Source: Pedococcus cremeus (GTDB lineage Bacteria > Actinomycetota > Actinomycetes > Actinomycetales > Dermatophilaceae). Taken from it: 64,000 bases of DNA. The notes below the pieces were generated by a model. It did no database searches. It saw nothing but the letters and a program-made list of their open reading frames with translations, and was not told the DNA's origin. Both the position numbers and the translations under genes were made by a program. This document shows, one piece after another, positions 32,037-39,608 of the stretch. Location of the stretch: the NCBI RefSeq assembly GCF_900111375.1, contig NZ_FOHB01000010.1:62001-126000 (forward strand). Reading direction: 5' to 3'. Numbering within the stretch: position 1 is the stretch's first letter; each line of letters starts with the position of its first letter.

Positions 32037-32621
32037 ATGAGGAACCTGGCACGGGTCTTGAGGATCGTGGGGCTCGTCCTCACCTCGCTGTTCGCGGCGT
32101 TCGGCATCCTGTTCGCCGCGGGCTACGCGTTCGAGGACCCCGGCGGCTGGAAGGGATTCGCGCTCTTCGCCTGCATGGTCGTGCCGCTGGCCGTGCTCAC
32201 CTGGCTCGCACGCAGGCACCCTGCGGCCGGGCTGCGGTGGGTGCTCGTGGGCGCCGTCCTGCTGCTCGGCTGGGCCGTGCTCGAGCTGTTCGTCGACCTC
32301 GTCGACGCACCGGTGCTGCCGATGGCGACTCTGGTCCTCTCGGTGCCGGCCGCGGTGCTGGGCCTGCGGAACGCGCGACGGGGAGGCGAGCTGCTGCTCC
32401 TCATCGTGGCGGCACCGGTCGTCTCCGTCCTGGCGCGGGTGCTCGGGGAGCGCGAGGGCCCGCCGCTGGGGGCTGCCCTGGGTGGCTCCACCGGAGTCGT
32501 GGTCCTGCCCCTGCTGCTCTTCGCCGGGATCTTCCTGGTCGCCGCAGCCGTGGAGCCACGCCACCCGGCCGGCTCCTCCGACGACAGCGTCACCCGCTCG
32601 CCGTCGGGAGCGGCGCGGTGA
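32037..32621 (+). CDS. Uncharacterised membrane protein
   Basis: A 194-residue integral membrane protein. ATG 32037 (MRNLARVLRIVGL) follows GAGGTGG. An in-frame ATG at 32010 with AGGAG upstream would add nine residues and is nearly as good. Five or six hydrophobic segments are visible: IVGLVLTSLFAAFGILFAAGY, GFALFACMVVPLAVLTWLA, WVLVGAVLLLGWAVLELFV, LLLLIVAAPVVSVLA and VVVLPLLLFAGIFLVAAAV. No family is recognised. Its stop codon is the first TGA of a seven-copy 11-bp tandem repeat. Confidence 0.75.
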   Translation: MRNLARVLRIVGLVLTSLFAAFGILFAAGYAFEDPGGWKGFALFACMVVPLAVLTWLARRHPAAGLRWVLVGAVLLLGWAVLELFVDLVDAPVLPMATLVLSVPAAVLGLRNARRGGELLLLIVAAPVVSVLARVLGEREGPPLGAALGGSTGVVVLPLLLFAGIFLVAAAVEPRHPAGSSDDSVTRSPSGAAR

Positions 32622-32691
32622 GGCCGCGGTGAGGCGGCGGTGAGGCGGCGGTGAGGCGGCGGTGAGGAAGCGGTGAGGAAGCGGTGAGATC
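32615..32691 (+). repeat. 7 x 11-bp tandem repeat across a stop codon
   Basis: Seven consecutive 11-base units of GCGGTGAGGCG-type start at 32615, 32626, 32637, 32648, 32659, 32670 and 32681. Units 2-4 are identical, 5-6 end in AA and the last diverges. Every unit has GGTGAGG. The first unit contains the stop of the membrane protein gene, so the TGA sits at the repeat edge. There is no other coding frame across it. Confidence 0.9.
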
Positions 32692-32849
32692 GGGGTGGGG
32701 GCGGTGACGCCGCGGCATACCGCCTCGTCCGCGAGGACGGTCGCTGCGGCGACGATCTGGTGAACCCTCATCAGCCGTCCGGGGGAGATCAGGGGAACGT
32801 CCCGGGGGAGAAGCGGCGCTCCGCGAAGCGGGGTGGCACGATATCGGCC
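32692..32849. other. Spacer upstream of the GDPD gene
   Basis: This holds one GGCATAC word at 32714. Purine-rich stretches (CCGGGGGAGATCAGGGG, CCCGGGGGAGAAG) follow between 32778 and 32815, and ACGATATCGG lies just before the GDPD start. The upstream in-frame extension of the GDPD gene across this region is Arg/Gly-rich and not family-like. Confidence 0.35.
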
Positions 32850-33665
32850 GTGCCCACTGACGGAGCCATGCGCCGTGCACCCCTCGTCATCGCCCATCGC
32901 GGTTCGAGCAGCGCCGAACCCGAGCACACCCTCTCGGCCTACCAGCGGGCCATCGACGAAGGGGCCGACGCGCTCGAGTGCGACGTCCGGCTCACCGCCG
33001 ACTCCCACCTGGTGTGCGTGCACGACCGTCGGGTCAACCGCACGTCCAACGGCCGCGGCATCGTCTCGACCCTGGAGCTCGCCGAGCTCGAGGGGCTCGA
33101 CTGGGGGTCGTGGAAGGCGCGGCACCAGGACGACTTCGAGCAGCCCGACCAGGACCGCAACCGACTGCTCACCCTGCGACGGCTGCTCTCGGCCGTCATG
33201 GCGTCCGAGCGGCCGCTGGGGCTGACCATCGAGACCAAGCACCCCACCCGCTACGCCGGGCTGGTCGAGCGGCAGCTGGCGCGCATGCTGGCCGAGTTCG
33301 GGCTCGACACCCCGCGGCAGCCGGGCGACCACTGGGTGCGGATGATGTCGTTCTCCCAGCTCGCCGTGCAGCGCATGCGGCAGCTGAGCCCCGACGTGCC
33401 CGCGGTGCTCCTCATGCACGAGAACGTGCCGTTGCGGTTCCGTGACGGCTCCCTGCCGCGGGGCATCCACACGGTCGGTCTCGACGTCAACATCGTGCGG
33501 CGCTGGCCCCAGACGGTCGAGCGCCAGCACTCCCGCGGCCACGAGGTCTACGTCTGGACGGTCGACGAGCCGGAGGACGTGCGGCTGTGCATCGAGCTCG
33601 GAGTCGACGCAATCATCACGAACCGCCCCAATCTGGTTATCGACGCCCTGCAGGTGACTGGGTAG
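32850..33665 (+). CDS. Glycerophosphodiester phosphodiesterase
   Basis: A 271-residue cytoplasmic GDPD. I take GTG 32850; ATG 32868 is also possible and loses six residues. PLVIAHRGSSSAEPEHTLSAYQRAIDEGADALECDVRLTADSHLVCVHD is the family core, with the two catalytic His residues and the Glu/Asp metal ligands. LGLTIETKHP and VYVWTVDEPEDVRLCIELGVDAIITNRP complete the TIM barrel. The known reaction splits glycerophosphodiesters into glycerol-3-phosphate and an alcohol. It is probably constitutive, as no operon partner is evident. Confidence 0.92.
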   Translation: MPTDGAMRRAPLVIAHRGSSSAEPEHTLSAYQRAIDEGADALECDVRLTADSHLVCVHDRRVNRTSNGRGIVSTLELAELEGLDWGSWKARHQDDFEQPDQDRNRLLTLRRLLSAVMASERPLGLTIETKHPTRYAGLVERQLARMLAEFGLDTPRQPGDHWVRMMSFSQLAVQRMRQLSPDVPAVLLMHENVPLRFRDGSLPRGIHTVGLDVNIVRRWPQTVERQHSRGHEVYVWTVDEPEDVRLCIELGVDAIITNRPNLVIDALQVTG

Positions 33666-33686
33666 TCTCTCCTCCATCCGGTAGAA

Positions 33687-34181
33687 GTGGGGGTCGAGCA
33701 CGTGGCCAAGCAGGGGAGAGCCGCTGAGCAGGTGGCGCCTGCCCTGGAGGCGGAACCCGTGAGCTCCAGCGGCGACTCGGCCCGCACGATCCGGGTGCCG
33801 TGGAGCCCCTCCTCCGTCTCCCTCGTGCGCCGCAGCGTCGTCGAGGACCTGCGTGGTCGCGACGTCCCGGCCATGACCGTCGACGAGTCCGAGATCGTCG
33901 TCTCCGAGCTCGTCTCCAACGCGATCCGGCACGCGCGGCCCCTCGGCGACGGCAGCCTGCGGGTCCACTGGAAGGTCAAGGCCGGCGTGGTCGAGGTGGA
34001 GGTGACCGACGGTGGCGGCGAGACCGTGGCGCGCCCGGCTCCCCGCACGGTCTGGGCGCCGACGGGCCGGGGGCTGCGCATCGTGCGCAGCCTCGCGCAC
34101 GAGTGGGGTGTCGCCGAGGACCGTTACGGCCACACCGTGTGGGCGTCCCTGGGCGGACCCTCCCGCCGTCGCAGCCGCTGA
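33687..34181 (+). CDS. RsbW-like ATP-binding protein (HATPase)
   Basis: A 164-residue stand-alone GHKL ATPase domain; GTG 33702 is an alternative start. VVSELVSNAIRHARPLGDGSLRVHWKV is the N box (Glu/Asn metal site), VEVEVTDGGGETVARP the G1 box (DxGGG), and GRGLRIVRSLAHEWGV the G2 region. The family includes anti-sigma factors (RsbW/SpoIIAB) and actinobacterial stress switches that act by phosphorylating anti-anti-sigma partners. Neither a sigma factor nor an STAS protein lies beside it, so the partner is encoded elsewhere. Confidence 0.87.
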   Translation: MGVEHVAKQGRAAEQVAPALEAEPVSSSGDSARTIRVPWSPSSVSLVRRSVVEDLRGRDVPAMTVDESEIVVSELVSNAIRHARPLGDGSLRVHWKVKAGVVEVEVTDGGGETVARPAPRTVWAPTGRGLRIVRSLAHEWGVAEDRYGHTVWASLGGPSRRRSR

Positions 34182-34217
34182 CGCGACGGTTCCCGGGCGG
34201 CCACTAGGGTTTGCCCC

Positions 34218-35114
34218 ATGGGTAAGGCATCCCGCCGGAAGCACGGCGCCACCGCAGACCAGTCCAGTCGCCAGGCCCGGGTCGAGCCGGCCCCCTTCGT
34301 CGCCCGGCCGTTCGAGGGCCTGCCGAACGAGACCGACTGGGTCGCCATGCGCGAGATCCTCCCCGCCGCGACGGCCACGGTCCGGTTCGCCGAGGGCAAG
34401 GCCCCCGAGGGCGCTGCCGGCGAGGTCACCGTCGCGACCGTGCTGCCGCTGGCCTGGCCGGGCCTGCACCGCGCCGACGGGAGCGTCTTCATCGGCACGC
34501 AGTCGGGCTCGGCCTCGGGCGACGCCTCCCGCGACCTTGCCGTCTCCCTGCTGGCCGCAGCCTCCGCCGAGCAGGGCACCCCGGTCGCCGCGGTGCCGCA
34601 GGCCACCGCCGAGACCCCGCGCCTGCAGGACCTCCTCGACACCACGGCCGACTTCGACGTCACCGTGCACGAGGGCTTCGACTTCTGGGTGGGCGAGAGC
34701 GAGCTCGACGCCGAGGGGAAGGCCTCCCTCGAGCGCGCCAACGAGTCGATCGTGCCCACCACGAAGATGTCGTCGGTGCCGTCGGCCTACTGGGTCCGCA
34801 TCGGCGAGCGCAGCCACATCCGGCTCGTGCTCCCCGAGGACGAGGACGTCGCCACCGACGCCCTGGCCCGCCTGCACTCCGCCGGCGACAGCGGCCTCGG
34901 TGAGGGCACCCGCCTCCTAGGCGCCTTCCGTGCCTGTGGCCTGCTGGTGCCGGTCTGGGACCTCGACCCGGAGAAGGAGGCCGCCGACTACGAGGACGCG
35001 CTCGCCGCGTTCGCCAAGCGGTATGCCGCGGCCGTCGGCTCGAAGGAGCCCCTCACCGCCGACGAGCGCCGGGCCCGTTCGGGGCTGCTCAGCCGGCAGG
35101 TGACCCTGCGCTGA
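34218..35114 (+). CDS. DUF5926 family protein
   Basis: A 298-residue soluble protein conserved in actinobacteria. MGKASRRKHG gives a basic start as in SecA/SEC-C-associated small proteins. The remainder has LPAATATVRFAEGKAPEGAAGEVTV, DLLDTTADFDVTVHEGFDFWVGES and VWDLDPEKEAADYEDALAAFAKRY. I recall the family as DUF5926 without experimental role; links to SecA or topoisomerase names in annotation are unsupported. It stands alone with its own start, 36 bases after the HATPase gene on the same strand. Confidence 0.85.
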   Translation: MGKASRRKHGATADQSSRQARVEPAPFVARPFEGLPNETDWVAMREILPAATATVRFAEGKAPEGAAGEVTVATVLPLAWPGLHRADGSVFIGTQSGSASGDASRDLAVSLLAAASAEQGTPVAAVPQATAETPRLQDLLDTTADFDVTVHEGFDFWVGESELDAEGKASLERANESIVPTTKMSSVPSAYWVRIGERSHIRLVLPEDEDVATDALARLHSAGDSGLGEGTRLLGAFRACGLLVPVWDLDPEKEAADYEDALAAFAKRYAAAVGSKEPLTADERRARSGLLSRQVTLR

Positions 35115-35163
35115 CGGCGCGTCGCGCCGCTGGCCGACCCCGGTGCCCGAGAGGCTTGCGCCC

Positions 35164-35913
35164 ATGAGCCCCACGCCCGTCGCCGCCGTCATCCCCGCCA
35201 AGGACGAGGCTGACCGGATCGCCGCCACCGTGCGCGCGGTCCGGGCCATCGACGGGGTCGACCTGGTGGTCGTGGTCGACGACGGCAGCTCCGACGCCAC
35301 GGCCGCTCTCGCCCGTGAGGCGGGTGCCGAGGTCGTGCGCCACGCCCGCAACCGGGGGAAGGCCGCCGCGATGACGACGGGAGCGGCGCAGGTGGCTGCC
35401 ATCGAGCAGCGCCAGCAGCGGGAGCGCGGCGAGCAGGGGGGCCAGCCCGTCGGGCCGCGACCCCTGCTCTTCGTCGACGCCGACCTCGAGGCGTCGGCCG
35501 CCAACCTCGACGTGCTGGTGCCCCCGGTGGTCGAGGGCGACACCGACATGACCATCGCCACCCTGCCCCCGCAGAAGACCGCCGGCGGCGGCCGGGGCTT
35601 CGTGGTGCGGCTGGCCCGTGACGGCATCGAGCACCTCACCGGTTTCCGGGCCGTGCAGCCGCTCTCGGGCATGCGCTGCATCTCGCGGCAGGCGTTCGAG
35701 GCCGCCACCCCGCTGGCCCGTGGCTGGGGCGTCGAGGTCGGCCTGACCGTCGACGTGCTGCTGGCCGGGCTGCGGGTGGTGGAGGTGCCCTGCGAGCTGC
35801 ACCACCGCGTGAGCGGCTCCGACTGGCGAGGCCAGCTGCACCGGGCCCGGCAGTACCGCGACGTGGCGCTCGCCCTGGGGCTGCGGAGGCTGCGCCGCCG
35901 CATCGCACGCTGA
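35164..35913 (+). CDS. GT2 family glycosyltransferase
   Basis: A 249-residue GT-A enzyme from ATG 35164. AAVIPAKDEADRIAATVRAVRAIDGVDLVVVVDDGSSDATAA is the nucleotide-sugar part with VDDGSSD, and LLFVDADLEAS the DxD metal motif. Residues 82-105 are an unusual Gln/Arg/Gly insertion (QRQQRERGEQGGQPVG) in the loop before the DxD. No membrane helix is seen. Small GT2 enzymes of this type load a sugar onto polyprenyl phosphate or phosphoglycerate. Its stop overlaps the next gene's start (TGATGG), which encodes a GT-C enzyme that would use such a lipid donor. Confidence 0.85.
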   Translation: MSPTPVAAVIPAKDEADRIAATVRAVRAIDGVDLVVVVDDGSSDATAALAREAGAEVVRHARNRGKAAAMTTGAAQVAAIEQRQQRERGEQGGQPVGPRPLLFVDADLEASAANLDVLVPPVVEGDTDMTIATLPPQKTAGGGRGFVVRLARDGIEHLTGFRAVQPLSGMRCISRQAFEAATPLARGWGVEVGLTVDVLLAGLRVVEVPCELHHRVSGSDWRGQLHRARQYRDVALALGLRRLRRRIAR

Positions 35914-37364
35914 TGGCCGGGGGCAGGGGCACCGAACTCCTCCGTCGGGGGCTGCTCGCCTTCTCCTTCGCCGCGCTCCTCGCCGTCGGCCTGTTCGGCC
36001 CGAGCGCAGCGAAGCCACCCATGGGCCCGCGCGGCTGGGCGCCCGGCGAGCTGCCCTGGGCACCGTCGTCCGCGGTGGTCACAGCCCTGTTGTGGGCGGC
36101 ATACCTGCTCGGCGCCGCGGGCGTCGCCCTCGCGCTGTGGCGCCCACCGGCCCGCGCCCTCTCGTGGCGCTGGCCCCTCGCCCTGGCGGTGCTCGCGCTG
36201 CTGACCGGTCCGTTCGGGTCGGCCGACCACACCAACTACGCGGCCTACGGGCGCATCGCGGCGCAGGGCGGCGACCCCTACCTCGTGCCGCCCGCGGCGT
36301 GGGCCGGTGGCGCCGACCCGGTGACCAGCGCCGTGGAGCCGCCGTGGACCGAGACGGTCAGCGTCTACGGGCCGTTCGCGACGCTCCTGCACCTGGTCAG
36401 CTCGCTCGTCGGCGGCGACAGCATGCGCCAGACCGTGTGGGCCTGGCAGGTGATCACGGTGGTGGCGTGGCTGGCCGTGCGCTGGCTGCTGCTGCGGGCC
36501 GCGACCGACCCGCGGCGGGTCGACACCCTGTGGACGGCCAACCCGCTCGTCTTCGGAGTCGGCGTCCTCGGCGCCCACCTCGACGTCGTCGCCGCCGCCC
36601 TGGCGCTGGCGGCGCTGGTGGCCGCCGCGCGCTCGCCGTGGGCGGCCGGCGTGCTCAGCGGCCTGGCCGTCAGCACCAAGATCACCTACGGGGTGCTCCT
36701 CCTGGCGGTGCTGCTGGCGTGGTGGCAGCACGACCGCACCGGCCTGGCCCGACGGGTCGTGGCGTATGCCGTGGCGGCCCTTGCCGTGGTCGTGCCCCTC
36801 CACCTGTGGGCCGGTCCGCACGTGTTCGACCAGCTGGGGCGGGCGCGCCGCTCCGTGTCGCTGGCCACCCCGTGGCGGCTGGTCGTCGACCTGCTGACCG
36901 GCCCGCTGCCGTCGTCGACCGTGCGCAACCTGGTCTTCGCCGCCGCCGCCGTGCTCTTCGTCGCCTTCGCCGTGCTGCTGTGGCGGCTCACCGAGCGTGC
37001 CGCGCCGACGACCGTGACCGGGGCGGCCGTCCGGTGGGCGTTCGTGCTGTCGACCGCCTACGCGGTCTCAGCGCCGTACTCGCTGCCCTGGTACGACCAG
37101 CTCACCTGGGCGACGCTGCCGGTGCTGGCCGCGGGCGTCGTCGACTACCTGCTGCTGGCCCGCCTGGCCGTGATGGCCGTGGCCTACGTTCCCGGCCGCG
37201 TGGTGACGATGAGCCCGACGGTCGAGGACGTGACGCTGGCGGTGCGGCGCCGGGTGGTGCCGTATGCCGTGCTGCTGGTCTGGGCGGCCCTCACCGTCGC
37301 CTGGCGGCGCGGGTCTCGAGAGTCGGCCGAGCCTCGTCCAGCAGGGTCTCCACCGCCACGGTGA
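35913..37364 (+). CDS. GT-C family membrane glycosyltransferase (MptB-like)
   Basis: A 483-residue protein with about twelve membrane segments. After TM2, FGSADHTNYAAYGRIAAQGGDPYLVPP holds the acidic, sugar-lipid loop typical of polyprenol-phosphate-mannose-dependent GT-C enzymes. Further segments include VFGVGVLGAHLDVVAAALALAAL and VLSTAYAVSAPYSLPWYDQLTW. It would transfer mannose or another sugar from a lipid donor outside the membrane to a cell-envelope glycan. Coupling to the GT2 gene (one-base overlap) supports that. Its last 74 bases overlap the convergent membrane-protein gene in antisense. Confidence 0.82.
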   Translation: MAGGRGTELLRRGLLAFSFAALLAVGLFGPSAAKPPMGPRGWAPGELPWAPSSAVVTALLWAAYLLGAAGVALALWRPPARALSWRWPLALAVLALLTGPFGSADHTNYAAYGRIAAQGGDPYLVPPAAWAGGADPVTSAVEPPWTETVSVYGPFATLLHLVSSLVGGDSMRQTVWAWQVITVVAWLAVRWLLLRAATDPRRVDTLWTANPLVFGVGVLGAHLDVVAAALALAALVAAARSPWAAGVLSGLAVSTKITYGVLLLAVLLAWWQHDRTGLARRVVAYAVAALAVVVPLHLWAGPHVFDQLGRARRSVSLATPWRLVVDLLTGPLPSSTVRNLVFAAAAVLFVAFAVLLWRLTERAAPTTVTGAAVRWAFVLSTAYAVSAPYSLPWYDQLTWATLPVLAAGVVDYLLLARLAVMAVAYVPGRVVTMSPTVEDVTLAVRRRVVPYAVLLVWAALTVAWRRGSRESAEPRPAGSPPPR

Positions 37365-39480
37365 TGATGAGCGGCACCGCGATGAGCGCCCCGTTCGCGG
37401 GGATGGCCACGCCGGAGTCGTTGATGAGGAAGCCGATCGTCAGCACGATGAGCAGGGCGATGAGGCCCGGTCGCAGCGTGGGTGCGCTGTCGAACGAGCG
37501 CTGCAGGGCGCGTGAGCCCCACGACGTGGGTCGCGCGAGGACGTAGATCACGAACACCAGCGCGACCGGCACGAGCAGGGCCAGGCGGTAGTTGCCGAAC
37601 AGGATCGCGAGGTTCTGCTGCCCCTTGCGGACGATGATGTCCATCGCGCCGCCGTTCAGGATCGAGTCGAAGAACCGGCCGAGGTGCGACTGGCTCTCGG
37701 GCGCCCTCAGGCTGTCGAGGAACGCGACCAGCAGGAAGAGGCCGGCCGTCAAACCCGCGATGATGGCGCCGCGCCGCCACGTCACCTTGATGCCGAGGAT
37801 GGTCAGCACGAGGTAGGCCAGGCCCGGGAGCAGGGCGGGCGGACCACCGCCGTCGGCGCCCCAGAACGGCGCGCCGTCGACGAACGTCGCCCCCAGCCCG
37901 ATGGCCGCCACGGCGACCGCGGCCACCATCTGCTTCCCCGCCCGGACGAAGTGGTCGGAGACGGCGATGCAGAGCAGCACCGTCGCGGTCGCGAAGAGGG
38001 CGAAGGTCGTGTTGCCCATGCCGTAGTAGCGGCCGCCGACCACCGGCTGCAGGCCCATGAGTGAGGACAGCTGCAGGCGCGCCCCGGTCATGACGTCGAG
38101 GGCGAGCACCAGCATGGTCAGCACGGAGACCGCGGCCATCGGCCCCAGCAGCGAGCGTCCCCACGGCCCGAGCAGGGCGATGGTCGACATGGCCGTCACG
38201 AAGAGCGCCACGCTGGCCACCACGGCGAGCATCGGCAGCGGGAAGCGCCACCAGGGCAGCAGGTTGGCGAGGAACGTCGCGGCCGGGATGGTCGCCGCCA
38301 CGACGCCCACCCGTCGGACGATGCGCAGCAGCCGGGCCCGCGTCTCCGGGGCGCCGAAGTCGCGCTTCCACACGAGCAGCACGAGGGCGTAGATCGCCAG
38401 CTGGGTGTAGACGACCGCGTTGAAGAACGGCGGCACGAGCGAGTGCACCTCGTGCGAGGCCTGGTCGTAGTCGACCAGGGCGCGCAGCCGCTCGCGGGCG
38501 GCGGACTCGGCGTTGCTGTCGGCCGGCACCCGGTGCAGCGGCTTGCCGCCGAGCTCACGGGGCACGTCCACGCCGGCGGCGCTGATGAGCGTGGCGGTCA
38601 GGTCGGGGGCCTGCACCAGCCCGGTCTGCCGGGTGGACGACGAACGCAGCGTGCCGCTGCCGTAGTGGGGGCCCTTGGCGGCCACGAGCCGCAGCCGCTC
38701 CTGCGCGCCGGCGTCCGAGAGGCTCGCGACGACGAGGTCGGCCCCGCCGGGGGCGGCGTCGAGCACCTGCTGGATGCGGTTGTCGACCGCCTTCACCTGC
38801 GCGGCCCGGCTCGTCGTGGGCGCCGTCTCGTCCTGGGCGACCTCCTTCGGGTCACGCACCGACCCGACGTCGACGAGGGTGACCGGGCAGCTCGCGAGGG
38901 CCGAGGTCAGCGTGTCCGGGTCGAACGCGGCATACCGGGGCACCATCCCGCTCTTGAGGGCCGCACCGACCCCGGCACCGGGGCCGATCGCCTGCACGCA
39001 CACCCCGTTGCTGGCGAGGTGCTCGCCGAGCAGGCCGGGGGTGGCGTCGAACTTCTTCGCCTGGGCGGCCCGGACGTAGGCGTTCCAGCCGGGCACGGCA
39101 CCGCTGTCGACGGTCGGGATGGCCGGGCACGGGTCGGTCGTGTTGCGGTCGGGCGAACCGTGCGGCCCGGGGGCGGCGGCACGGTCGCCCGCGGAGAGCG
39201 AGAGCCAGCCGTCGACCGGGCAGGTGTTGGTGTTGACCGAGCGCACCGAGAGGGCGGCGCTCGAGCCGTCGCGCAGGAAGGACCACAGGGCCGGGGTCTT
39301 CTCCGCGGAGACGTCGGTCCAGGTGAGGCCACCGGTGCCGATGAGCACCACCGGGCTCGGGTCGTCCGCTGCCGAGGTGGCCGCCGAGGTGGCCGCCGAG
39401 GCCGGTGCCGCCGCAATGCCGAGCACGGTTCCGAGGAGGGTCAGGAGGCCGGCGAGCAGGGGGAGGGCACGGCGGGTCAC
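37291..39480 (-). CDS. Large membrane protein with alkaline-phosphatase-like N-domain
   Basis: A 729-residue protein. GTG 39480 (VTRRALPLLAGLL) begins a signal/anchor segment, and the longer upstream frame is Arg-rich and unlikely. Residues 35-400 lie outside the membrane and resemble the alkaline-phosphatase/sulfatase superfamily (VVLIGTGGLTWTDVSAEKTPALWSFLRDGSSAALSVRS; DLVVASLSDAG). Metal ligands are not obvious, so it may be non-catalytic. Residues 410-729 form eight to ten membrane helices, including RYYGMGNTTFALFATATVLL. The envelope glycan cluster around it suggests a surface polymer role; no enzyme is claimed. Confidence 0.72.
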   Translation of the reverse strand: MTRRALPLLAGLLTLLGTVLGIAAAPASAATSAATSAADDPSPVVLIGTGGLTWTDVSAEKTPALWSFLRDGSSAALSVRSVNTNTCPVDGWLSLSAGDRAAAPGPHGSPDRNTTDPCPAIPTVDSGAVPGWNAYVRAAQAKKFDATPGLLGEHLASNGVCVQAIGPGAGVGAALKSGMVPRYAAFDPDTLTSALASCPVTLVDVGSVRDPKEVAQDETAPTTSRAAQVKAVDNRIQQVLDAAPGGADLVVASLSDAGAQERLRLVAAKGPHYGSGTLRSSSTRQTGLVQAPDLTATLISAAGVDVPRELGGKPLHRVPADSNAESAARERLRALVDYDQASHEVHSLVPPFFNAVVYTQLAIYALVLLVWKRDFGAPETRARLLRIVRRVGVVAATIPAATFLANLLPWWRFPLPMLAVVASVALFVTAMSTIALLGPWGRSLLGPMAAVSVLTMLVLALDVMTGARLQLSSLMGLQPVVGGRYYGMGNTTFALFATATVLLCIAVSDHFVRAGKQMVAAVAVAAIGLGATFVDGAPFWGADGGGPPALLPGLAYLVLTILGIKVTWRRGAIIAGLTAGLFLLVAFLDSLRAPESQSHLGRFFDSILNGGAMDIIVRKGQQNLAILFGNYRLALLVPVALVFVIYVLARPTSWGSRALQRSFDSAPTLRPGLIALLIVLTIGFLINDSGVAIPANGALIAVPLIITVAVETLLDEARPTLETRAARRR

Positions 39481-39608
39481 GGGGTACAGGCTACGGGGCG
39501 GGGCCGGGTGGCCCGTCCGGCCACCGGTGCGGGCGACGGGGTGCCGCCGGGTCGGGCAGGGGTGCCGCCGGCGCAGCCGGACCGGCGGCCACACGCCACA
39601 ATGGGCGC

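Noticed and set aside
31845-34877. A 1010-codon minus-strand frame
   Set aside because: It spans four real genes on the plus strand (membrane protein, GDPD, HATPase, DUF5926) and a tandem repeat; it is an artefact of high GC.
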